DNA of 64,000 nt, taken from NCBI GenBank assembly GCA_032690845.1, contig CM064417.1:28830536-28894535 (forward strand), given 5' to 3'. The DNA comes from Eleusine coracana subsp. coracana. Taxonomy: Eukaryota; Streptophyta; Magnoliopsida; Poales; Poaceae. Every line of letters starts with the position of its first letter. The first letter of the stretch is position 1. A program made the position numbers and the translations under genes. The notes under the pieces are model-generated. The model was not told the origin of the DNA, made no database searches, and saw only the letters and a list, made by a program, of their open reading frames with translations. Positions 1 through 8,741 of the stretch are shown here, in pieces.

Positions 1-2
1 TC

Positions 3-1511
3 CTGATGACTCCGCCAAGTAGAAAGGAATATACCAAGATAGAAGCTGCAATTCTGGACAATCAACTGAAGGAATTTGAAGGGAATTTTGCTAAACCGAA
101 AGGGGATAGAACATTGGCGAATTCTAAACCACTTGATGAATTTGAGCCGATGGACTGGATTCCCATTGATTTTTCGCAAGAAGTGCTTAATATGAGAAGA
201 TCCTTCAGTCCGCAAGACGCATCCAAAGCCGGAATTGAGTACAATTTCCCAAGTAATCGCCTCAAGTTGGAAATCTTCAATCAAGAGATTATTGGGAGAG
301 TTTTAGGGAAGCTTTACAAGGATGATATAGAGCTTGATGGAACAGAGGTGAAACAAGCAAAGAGATTGCTAAATAGTTGCTTTGAGCCATCCCCCTATGA
401 AGGATTATGTGGTGTGTATGTTGTAGGTGTCAGTGAAGAGGAAAAAGAAGAACTGTACATACCCTGTGAGATATGAGGAAAGAAATTTTTGAAAGCCTTG
501 TGTGACTTCGGCCCCCGTGTCAGCTTGATGACTTACGATATATTCATGAGCATGCCTTATGGAACTCAACAGTGGCTGATGGGGACTGAACTTGAGCTGA
601 TCATGGCGGATGGTAGGAAAACCAAGCCACTGGGAGTGATCAAGAATGTCGAAATTGAGATCAGCTCGAAAACAATGCCGGTAGATTACTTTGTTCTAGA
701 CAATAAAGAAACTGGGGTTGAAGATATCATTCTGGGAAGGTCATTCTTAAGATTAGTACAAGTTGTTCTGGATGCTAGGAAAGGTCAAATCACGCTACAC
801 CTGGGAGAGGAAGAAGTGCAATTTCAATTTAATGATCCATCTCATCAAGACTCTTCTTCCTCTCAGGAATTCTGCCCAGAGGAAGACGAGAGGATAGGGA
901 TGGATATGGGAGACCCACTGGACCACATCATATGTGGAACTGACAAGTATACTGCCAGCGCCGATCGGCGCGACCCTAGCACTGATCGGCTCAATCATAC
1001 TGGCAGCACCGATCGGCGTGACCCTGACGCCGATCGACACAATCATACTGGCAGCGCCGATCGGCGCGACCCCTGTGCCGATCGGCTCAACCAGGAAAAT
1101 CATGAATTTGAACCTCTCGGGCAACTGGATCTAGACGAAGCGCCAGAAGTGGAACAGAAGGAACTACGCTATGAATATCTAGAAAAGAATAGAACATATC
1201 CAGTCATTGTGAACAACGCCCTAACGAAAGAAGAAACAGAGAGGCTTCTTGTTGTGCTAAAAAGGTATAAGAAGGTCATTGGTTACACGTTGGATGACAT
1301 CAAGGGAATCAGCCCTGTATTTTGCACCCACAAGATTAACTTGGAGGAGAATACTAAACCAGTGGTTGAAGGGATGCGAAGGTTGAAGGACTCAATGAAG
1401 CCGGTGGTTAAAAAGGAGATTTTGAAGCTGCTTAATGCAGGTATGATCTACCTTGTAGCTGATAGTGAATGGGTTAGTCTAGTGCATTGTGTACCCAAGA
1501 AAGGGGGTTGA
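3..1511 (+). pseudogene. Athila-type pol, N-terminal part with aspartic protease and start of RT
   Basis: The frame is open from the window edge, so the true start is outside. It is broken by TGA at 474-476 (a CGA to TGA change would restore an Arg codon, as expected from methyl-C decay). Straight after the stop comes the retroviral-type protease, with ALCDFGPRVSLM in place of the usual D-[LS]-G-A motif and an ILGRSFL flap-side motif about 80 residues on. The linker then holds a 16-residue tandem repeat (ADRRDP-type, 960-1092), followed by the RT N-terminal region. A one-base loss in the G-run at about 1502-1506 ends the frame at 1511. The G-to-P change near the catalytic Asp suggests the protease would be inactive anyway. 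It would have processed the polyprotein in virus-like particles. Confidence 0.85.
960..1092 (+). repeat. 48-bp in-frame minisatellite, about 2.7 units, built of paired GCCGATCGGC palindromes
   Basis: Units begin at 961, 1009 and 1057, a period of exactly 48 bp or 16 codons. Each unit contains two copies of GCCGATCGGC or a one- to two-base variant whose starts lie 21 nt apart (960/981, 1008/1029, 1056/1077). It is translated as repeats around ADRRDP and ADRLNHTGS in the protease-RT linker. The same paired motif recurs elsewhere in the element (see 4304, 5144, 5553, 6609), so it is not only a local slippage product. Confidence 0.93.
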
Positions 1512-3153
1512 CAGTAGTGCCTAACAAGAACAATGAGTTGATCCCTCAAAGGACTGCAACTGGATGGAGAATGTGCATAGACTATAGAAGTTTGAACAAA
1601 GTGACGAAGAAAGATCACTATCCTCTTCCGTTCATTGATGAGATGCTTGAAAGATTAGCAAGGAATTCATACTTTTGTTATTTGGATGGATATAGTGGTT
1701 TCTTTCAAATACCGGTAAGACCAGAAGATCAGCAGAAAACTACTTTTACTTGCCCTTTTGGGACATATGCATATAGAAGGATGCCATTTGGTCTTTGCAA
1801 CGCGCCTGCAACATTTCAAAGATGCATGAATGCAATATTCGCTGAATTCATAGACGAATTATGGAGGTATTTATGGATGACTTCTCCGTACATGGTGCTC
1901 ATTTTGATAGTTGTTTGAAGAATTTCTGTTTGAAAAGGTGTGTTGAATGCGATTTAGTTCTTAATTGGGAGAAGTGTCACATCATGGTAACAGAAGGGAT
2001 AGTACTTGGTCATGTCATATCTAAAAGAGGGATAGAGGTTGATAAGGCAAAGGTATCTACAATTGAGAAATTACCTCCCCCTACTGATCTTATAACTTTG
2101 AGTAGTTTTCTTGGACATGCCAACTTCTATCGCAGATTTGTTAAGGATTATTCGAAGATTGCTAAACCCCTGACAGAATTGTTAAAACAAGATACAGAAT
2201 TTGTTATGGATGAGGAAAGACTCTTGGCCTTTAGGAGATTAAAGGAAGCTCTATGCTCTGCATCCATTATGCAGCCACCTAATTGGAGTTTACCTTTTGA
2301 AATTATGTGTGATGCAAGTGACTATGTAGTTGGAGCTGTTCTTAGACAACGGAAGGAAGGTAAAGTGCATGCTATTTATTATGCTAGCAAAACTTTGAAT
2401 GAGGCGCAAATAAATTATACAACAACTGAGAAGGAGATGCTAGCTGTTATATTTGCATTTGAGAAGTTTAGATCCTACATTCTAAATTCTAAGGTGATTG
2501 TATATGCTGATCATGCTGCTATAAAATACTTGGTTTCAAAGAAGGAGTCTAAGCCTCGGTTAATGCGATGGGTATTGATGCTGCAAGAATTTGATTTGGA
2601 GATAAGAGATAAGAAAGGAGTAGAAAATTCTGTAGCAGATCATTTATCCCATCTGGAATCACCATCAATTGAGCCAATAAGAGATGAAATGCGACAAGAG
2701 CAGTTGTTTGCTGCATTTGATCGTAGAGAAAACTGGATGATGGATATTATCAAAGGTTTCAAGGGACAAACTGATCTGATGAACAAGAACACAAGGAAAA
2801 GAGTTAAGAGTGGAATGAGAAAATTTATATGGGTTGACCCATACTTGTATAGGTATTGCGAGGATGGAGCAGTACGGACATGTGTACCCATAGAAGAAAG
2901 AGCAAGCATTTTAGCAAAATGTCATTCTTCGGATTATGGGGGACATTATGGCTACTTCAGAACACAGGCAAAGGTATTGGCAAATGGATTCTATTGGCCT
3001 ACCATGCATGAAGATGCAAAAAGGTATGTTGCAACATGTGCTCAATGCCAACGCATAGGGAATGTTAACAGTGGGAATGCAATGCCTCTTAAGTACAATC
3101 TTCAGGTCGATATGTTTGATGTTTGGGGTATGGATTTCATGGGACCATTGTGA
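1487..3153 (+). pseudogene. Athila-type pol: reverse transcriptase, RNase H and integrase zinc-binding region
   Basis: RT core motifs are visible in order: CIDYRSLNKVT, PLPFIDEML, YLDGYSGFFQIPV, RRMPFGLCNAPATFQRCM, then the FMDD catalytic box. One base is missing at about 1858-1860 just before that box (frame changes from 1487-1918 to 1861-3153), so RT is split. RNase H follows with CDASDYVVGAVL, TTTEKEMLAV and VYADHAAIKYL, holding the expected acidic residues. The integrase HHCC zinc finger is present (CHSSDYGGHYG, then CAQC). The frame ends at 3153 through another one-base loss directly after GMDFMGP, which carries the first catalytic Asp of integrase. These enzymes would copy the RNA genome and deliver cDNA to the chromosome. 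Confidence 0.92.
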
Positions 3154-4010
3154 ATTCTCATGGTTTCGAGTATATATTGGTCGCTGTTGATTATGTCTCC
3201 AAGTGGGTCGAAGCAATGGCATGCAAGGCTAACACTACAAGAGAATCAAGGAGTATGCTTCAGGAGCAGATATTTTCTAGGTACAGAGTACCGAGGATAA
3301 TAATTACGGGTGGAGGATCCCATTTTACAGGAGGAGAATTTGCTAGGTTTTTAACCAAATCTGGAGTTGAACATAGAATTGGAACAGCCTACCATCCCCA
3401 GACAAATTGACAAGCAGAAACTTCAAATAAGCAATTAAAGGGAATTCTGTAGAAGATTGTTACGAAGGAAGGAAAAGATTGGGCCATGAAGCTTAATGGA
3501 GCATTATGGGCATATAGGATGGCATTCAAGACACCAATTGGTATGACACTGTATCAATTCGTCTATGGGAAATCATGTCACCTACCGATGGAATTGGAAC
3601 ATAAGGCTTATTGGGCTATAAAGGAAATGAATTTGGATCTTGATGTCGCCGGCATGAAAAGGAAGATATAAATAAGTGAATTGGAAGAGATGAGATTGCG
3701 TGCATATGAGAATGCAGCTATATACAAAGAGAAAAAAAAGAAGTGGTACGATAAGAAGCTTTTGAAGAAGGAGTTCAAGGAAGGAGATCGGGTGCTCCAA
3801 TTTAATTCGCGATTCAGATTATTTGGTAAAGGCAAACTGCAAAGCAAATAGGAGGGACCTTATCTTGTTAATACGGTGTTACCTTCAGGAGCGGTAATCA
3901 TAATGGATGGCAAGAGAAACAAGTACACGGTGAACGGACAACATCTAAAGGTATACTTAGAACCCGACACGTTTGAATTAAAATCTTTTGATGTGTATTT
4001 CAATGCCTAG
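3123..4010 (+). pseudogene. Athila-type integrase catalytic core and C-terminal domain
   Basis: The frame resumes with VNSHGFEYILVAVDY and runs to TAG at 4008-4010. It is interrupted by TGA 3408, TAG 3450, TAA 3669 and TAG 3849. The second catalytic Asp is lost: the usual I-I-T-D-G-G-x-H-F reads IITGGGSHF (GAT to GGT). The YHPQTN and QAET context of the catalytic Glu remains, separated by the 3408 stop. The C-terminus has a GPY-like segment (EGPYLVNTVLPSGAV) and ends without a chromodomain, in line with the Athila lineage. Three of the four stops fit C-to-T or G-to-A changes. Confidence 0.92.
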
Positions 4011-4188
4011 TACCCCGTGTGGTCGAGCTTAATGATGTAAAACAAAAGCTTGTGTGTATTTTAATTTCCGTAGTTTTTCTTTGGCAATTTCCTTTTTGTT
4101 TTGAGACGGTTTTGGACCTTGCCTTTTTAAGACTCGTTAAATTCCACGAATAAGAGAAAGAGTTCTAGTCCAATTGGAAATCAAGGGA

Positions 4189-4196
4189 TATAAATA
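4189..4196 (+). promoter_or_regulatory. candidate internal TATA box for the downstream ORF
   Basis: TATAAATA stands 72 bp before the ATG at 4268, in the 257-bp gap between the end of pol and the next ORF. The leader in between contains AAACCCTAAGAGC, a composition common in plant 5' leaders. This is a sequence match only; no transcript start is shown. Confidence 0.35.
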
Positions 4197-4267
4197 AGAG
4201 GTGACAGCAAATCCACGGATCAACTCGTATTACATCGTCACCAGAACAAACCCTAAGAGCAGAAGCG

Positions 4268-5740
4268 ATGGAAGGCGGCGCATCAGGCAGAAACCAAGGC
4301 GGCGCTGATCGGCGCAACACTGGAGCCGATCGGCTCGGCGGCGGATTTCCTCAGCCCTCTACAAATTGGCCCTAGGAAGAAGTCGACGAAGTGTTGACAC
4401 CAACACGAGATGATCCCCTAGTCTGGTCAGATCTGCAGAAGAAATTCATGAAGAAAAGCAAAGCTGACGCGTGGAACGCCGACAAGGTGAAGATGGACAA
4501 TGAACTTCGACAGATGATGAAAAGAGTATTGGTGCGCAAAGGAAAATCTGTAGCACCTATTGAAAGTGAAGTAGTTTCTCAAAGGTATACCATGGAAAGT
4601 CTTCTTAATCTTGCTAAGCCCTTGTCGTATGAGGATTTCCTGTCTTTCGAAAGATCATTGACTGAGCAAGAGAAGGAAGAGCTAGATGAAGAGAGCGCCC
4701 TCACAATTCATAGGTGCCGACTTTATGGTGATCATGACATTGCCGCCAAGTATGAACTCAAGCTGCAAGAAGAAGTCGAAGAAGCTATGTACCAGCAGGA
4801 TGCGGAGATGGATCTTCAAGCTAGAAGGGATGAATCCTTTCCCAAGGTTCTTACCGATTGGGAAAGTTTTCAAGAAAATAAGATTCATAGGAACAGTTGT
4901 CTTGAGGGTTGCAAGTGTTTCTTTTGTGCTAAAGATCTTCAACACAAGGTGGAACTCCAATTGATAGAAGATCCAGCTTTCATACCTAGAGATTTGATAT
5001 ATGATGATGGTTGTCGCGCAGTTCCTGGAGGAAGGACACCTAAGGAGATTAATGATGAGATTTTACGAACGCAGCAGAATAAGGTGATCCGTGAGCATAA
5101 TCTAGAGCAGTTAGATGAGTATATGAAGGAAGCTGCTGGCTGCGTCGATCGGCATGACACTGGAGCCGATCGCCACGATCTGAAGATGGTTGAATTTATT
5201 GATCTGATGGCTCTGCCAAGTAAAGACGAAGAAACTGCTGCAAGGAAGTACAAGATTACACCAGAGGTTTGCAGATCCGCTAGATTATCGGGTAAGCCAA
5301 TTCAGAATTATTCCGAATGGGATACCGACTATACGTCATACTATTTGGAAACTTTGGAAAGCGGTGATCCTAGTGTGCCTGGAGATTTTAGTGATGATTT
5401 TGATATGCAAGGAAGCTTTGGTAGTCCTAAGTTCGAAAATCACGAAACACTTGCAGAATGCAGTAATGACAGGGCAGTAGGAACTTCAACAAGAGTTAAT
5501 GGTAATGCAGAGGGAACTGGAGGAAGTCGCAATGGTGGAAGAACGCCACTGCGCCGATCGGCTCAGCCTATGCGCCGATTGGCTCGGAGAAATTTGAACA
5601 GTGCCTCTCCTTACAGCGTTAAAAATCATAACCTGCAACCGCCTGGTTGCTGTCCTGTCTGCCGAAGAAACATTAAGAGACCGTATCTAGACAGAGATCG
5701 TGCTTACAGGAATCAAAGAGAGGTGGCCCGCAGAATCTAG
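4268..5740 (+). pseudogene. extra ORF behind pol (env position), unknown function, one in-frame stop
   Basis: I chose ATG 4268 because the frame from there is open apart from one TAG at 4373-4375 (CAG to TAG would explain it), giving about 490 codons. I do not recognise the protein. No signal peptide or membrane segment is visible, so it is unlike a typical envelope protein. It is charged, with an acidic helical middle (EEVEEAMYQQDAEMDLQARR), a Cys cluster CLEGCKCFFC (C-x3-C-x-C-x2-C) near residue 215, and a basic tail with CCPVCRRNIKR, so metal or nucleic-acid binding is possible. Three copies of the paired palindrome fall inside it (4304, 5144, 5553), the last in another codon phase. With one lesion in 1.5 kb it is less damaged than pol. 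It could be an Athila-lineage accessory ORF; alternatively a captured host fragment. Confidence 0.6.
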
Positions 5741-5854
5741 GATACAATCGAGATGAACGAAGCGGACTACACTTTTCTCATAAGGAATATAAGACGAATT
5801 TTCCGAGTCTTGAACAGGCATGGTCTACATGATTAGTGTGTTGAGTTTCTTCTC

Positions 5855-5893
5855 TTGCAATGAGGACATTGCAAATTTTGAGTGTGGGGGAAG
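5855..5893 (+). other. hairpin plus polypurine tract, first (internal) copy
   Basis: TTGCAATG (5855-5862) and CATTGCAA (5867-5874) form a perfect 8-bp stem around the loop AGGA. Eleven nt later comes GGGGGAAG (5886-5893), a polypurine tract of the kind that primes plus-strand DNA synthesis. It lies about 1.35 kb before the LTR, so it would be an internal tract. Confidence 0.6.
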
Positions 5894-6608
5894 TGCTTTG
5901 CCATTAGTCATAGTTTTTAAGTGTTTTTGAGTCCAGTTTCTCAGCTTTTAAGTGTTTTTTAGTCTAGTATTCTCAGTTTTTAAGTGTTTTTGATGAGTGT
6001 TTATTTAAGTTTGTGTGTGTGCTTAAGAGAGTCACGAGTCATGTTGAGAGTTGCTTCTAGGTCTTTTATGTAGTTTGAATTCTTGCATTGTCTTTAATAA
6101 AGTTAGTGTCGATTGTCAAATTGAAAGTGCCCCATGCTATTTATCTTGTCTTTCTGATGATCGATTGGTTGATTACTTGAATTTGTTGGTTACCACTCAA
6201 CTTTTGAGTTTTATATTTGTGGAAATTTCTTTTGACTCATCATAAGCTAAAGCAAAAGAAAGGTCTAAATATGCCTACATAGCCGAGTGAATGAGAGCAA
6301 GCTACACATTTGAACTAAGTGGATTGTAAGTAACTTTTTCAACTTTTTGCTCATGATTTCGACTACGTTAGGAAAGGATGATCTATTTTGTTTATCCCTG
6401 TATTTTCAGCCATTCTTATCCAATTAAATTCCTTGCTATCATGAAAACCATACATCTTTGTTTCTCTCTCATCCTTGATACAACCTATATTCTCAATAAA
6501 AGGGAATTCAGAAAGTTTCCGCTGCTGATACAAGACAGAAATTGCTGATCATATCAGGGAATATAAAAAAGAGAGGTAAAAGAAAGGAAAGAAAAAAATA
6601 TAGGTCAC

Positions 6609-6639
6609 GCCGATCGGCGTGACGCTTGCGCCGATCGGT
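6609..6639 (+). repeat. paired palindrome motif in non-coding DNA
   Basis: GCCGATCGGC at 6609-6618 and GCCGATCGGT at 6630-6639, starts 21 nt apart, the same spacing as the coding copies. No ORF covers it meaningfully. Confidence 0.9.
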
Positions 6640-7202
6640 GCTGTTGCAAAAAGAAAAAAAAAGAGGTTATTATAAAAAAAGAGGTAAAGAAAAAAATATA
6701 TATTCCCTGAGAGGTAGTAAGGTCATCAAAGAAAGCAGATTTCTGATTATTCCTCATTCCTTGCCAATTGTTCTCATTGAATTTTCTTTTAGATCTTCTA
6801 CATTCCTCTTCTCCATTAAAAGTTCTTTTCTAAGAAAATCCTTTCTTTATAGATATGATTGAGCACATTGTTGACATGGTTAATCTTATGGTTTAATTTA
6901 GTTATATAGCCCTCCAAAATCCACATACAATCCTTGATTAGAATAGGAGAGGAAAGGAATACAGTTGAGAGACTTAGAGAAGACCAAAAGCTTGACGTTT
7001 GATGCTAAAAGATGAGTTGAGGAGAACTAAAATTGTTTTTGAAAAAGTTTTATGGTAATTTGATTAAGTTCAAGTAAGATATGACGATTGGTTAAAAGGA
7101 GATGAGAGAAAATCTTTGTGGAGGGATAATGAGTAAAAATGATGATTGAGATTGACTGCATGAGAGATGGTGTAAAAATTCTTATTACATATTTGATTTT
7201 GT

Positions 7203-7240
7203 ATTGCTCGAGGACTAGCAATGATTTGAGTCTGGGAGAA
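7203..7240 (+). other. hairpin plus polypurine tract next to the 3' LTR
   Basis: ATTGCT (7203-7208) and AGCAAT (7217-7222) form a 6-bp stem around CGAGGACT. Ten nt later TGGGAGAA (7233-7240) is the polypurine tract that would prime the plus strand at the LTR edge. The GAGGAC loop and the following TTTGAGT-GGG pattern resemble the module at 5855-5893. Confidence 0.65.
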
Positions 7241-7244
7241 CTAT

Positions 7245-8300
7245 TGGTGGTTTCTAGATGTCCATTTTATCTACCAAAAAGGGATGTTTTGCGTCTTAAT
7301 TTGGTGGTTTGGACTAACAATTAACCCCATATTTGCATATATTTGTAGTTGTTCTATTTTGGAAGTAATCGCAGGAAATAGGTGTAAAACAGGGCAATTA
7401 TGGATAAAGAGTTGAAGAGTAACAAAGATGGGCCAAATTCGGAGCCGCGCCGATCGGCGCAGGAGGAGAATATGACTAAAACTTGATCCGGTCCAGGAAA
7501 GACGAAGGCCCAGCCCAGTATGAGTCAGAGTCGGGGGAAGTTGACCTAATCCCGTCGAGTATAAAAGGAAGATAATTATCAAGAGCCAAGACATCTAAGG
7601 GGAGACGGCAATCGCGAGAACCAGTTATTAAAACTAGGGTTCCAGGATATTGGCGGCGGAGGTTCATCAACACCGACGAGATCCACCAGAAGGGAGGTCG
7701 TGCCGATCGGCTTGGGCGCGTTCCAGTGCTATTTCTCACCCCTCTGCTATGTCTAGCAGAAGGATGAGTGAGTAGTCTCATATTCTCTTCTCTGGTGTGG
7801 AGATCTGGTCATGTAACTCTCATGCTTGTTGATACTCTCTTGATGAATTTAATCTATGTGATGAATTTTATTGCATATCTATCTATGCTTTTTATTAGTA
7901 TATCGGCCAATACACTTTTGCCCATTGCATAGTGCAAGAAACCAGTGGGGAGCTAATAGCCTCTGTAGTGACAGCCAGGGTGAACGAAACCACCATATCT
8001 TGTCGAATATTAGAGTCATCACTCGAGTTGATAAGAATAAGGTTGCATGCTAGTGAACCAATCCTAAGGAGAGAATCCTTCATCATCCTGTTGCGTCTTC
8101 AATAACATTCACCTTCCACTTTCTCACCGTCATCATTCACACCAACCAACTCATTGCAATCTGTTAGTAACCCTTTAATAATATTAGTTCCGCTCGTTCC
8201 CTGTTGATTCGATAACCTTGGAATACTCTGAGGGAAAAAGAGCTACAACTGTACACCGTCCTCTTGCGGTATATAAGTGGGTGCGTAGATACGACCAACA
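7245..8300 (+). repeat. 3' LTR of the Athila-type element
   Basis: Starts TGGTGG a few bases after the polypurine tract and ends CCAACA, giving TG...CA ends; the start is uncertain by a few bases because no 5' LTR is available. It contains TATAAAA at 7560 and, near its end (8215-8265), CCTTGGAATACTC...GCTACAAC...CTTGCGG, a pattern also found at the end of the minus-strand LTRs at 11259 and 14425. Single GCCGATCGGC palindromes lie at 7449 and 7702. Immediately right is copia gag on the other strand. Confidence 0.72.
7560..7566 (+). promoter_or_regulatory. LTR TATA box
   Basis: TATAAAAGG inside the LTR, roughly 315 bp from its start, a normal position for the U3 core promoter. Confidence 0.6.
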
Positions 8301-8678
8301 ATGACTCGCTAGTTTTTGTGCAAAGATTTGGTATTGTCTATTGTAAGAATCTTTACGCATAGACTTGACATGATTGGTACCCTCATGGTACGTGCAAAGC
8401 TTTGCCCAAATGACATGTGCAGTATCATGATGAGCAACACGATCAAGTTCATTCCTACCTAGAGCAGAAAGCAGGATATTGACAGCTTTGGAGTTGTTTT
8501 CATACCTGGTCAACTCACCTACTGGCGCAGTGTTGAGGTCATTCGAAATGTCGTAGTCCTACTCCACGATCTCCCAAATTGCACGTCTTTGGCTTAAGAG
8601 ATAAGCCTTGGTCCGTGACTTCCAGTAGGGGAAGTCTTCTCCATCAAACATCCAAAGCTTGACCGCACGTTTCTCCAT
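8301..8678 (-). pseudogene. copia gag, N-terminal fragment
   Basis: Starts at ATG (8678 on the minus strand), about 50 nt after the primer site. Visible features are LWMFDGEDFPYWKSR, then LLSALGRNELDRVAHHD, AHVIWAKLCTYHEGTNHVK and QYQIFAQKL, the pattern of copia gag (UBN2-type) proteins. An in-frame TAG lies at 8559-8561 (CAG to TAG likely). The frame is cut by insertion of the Athila-type element at 8301. It would have formed the virus-like particle. Confidence 0.8.
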
Positions 8679-8726
8679 GTCGCCTTCGGATCACAAAACC
8701 GGTGAAGGTCAATTAGTGATCAAACC

Positions 8727-8739
8727 GGCTCTGATACCA
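8727..8739 (-). other. primer binding site, initiator tRNA-Met
   Basis: On the minus strand TGGTATCAGAGCC, matching the 3' end complement of initiator tRNA-Met, two nt after the LTR end at 8742. Confidence 0.9.
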
Positions 8740-8741
8740 AT

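Larger units (their letters stand above)
5741..7202 (+). other. non-coding tail between extra ORF and 3' LTR
   Basis: No convincing coding frame. It is AT-rich and contains a polypurine-tract module at 5855-5893, three imperfect copies of a stretch around TTTTAAGTGTTTTTGAGTC between 5915 and 5995, a purine-rich run at 6585-6690, and one paired palindrome at 6609-6639. Long untranslated tails before the 3' LTR are usual for Athila-type elements. Confidence 0.7.
1..8300 (+). mobile_element. Athila-type Ty3/gypsy LTR retrotransposon, decayed, 5' part outside window
   Basis: Order on the + strand is protease, reverse transcriptase, RNase H, integrase with a GPY-like C-terminus and no chromodomain, an extra ORF, a long non-coding tail with two polypurine tracts, and a 3' LTR. 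The RT active-site box reads FMDD in the context EVFMDDFSVHG, which I associate with the Athila lineage. Coding parts carry at least nine lesions, so the copy is dead and old. The 5' LTR, primer site and gag lie left of the window. The right end joins minus-strand copia gag, so the element is nested in a copia element; the expected 5-bp target duplication at the right would be ATGAC (8301-8305), which cannot be matched to the missing left side. Confidence 0.88.

Noticed and set aside
961..1092. CRISPR-like array
   Set aside because: Regular 48-bp repeats, but contiguous, in-frame and without unique spacers, in a plant retroelement.
4268..5740. Envelope glycoprotein gene
   Set aside because: Right position for an env-like ORF, but no signal peptide, membrane segment or glycoprotein features are visible.
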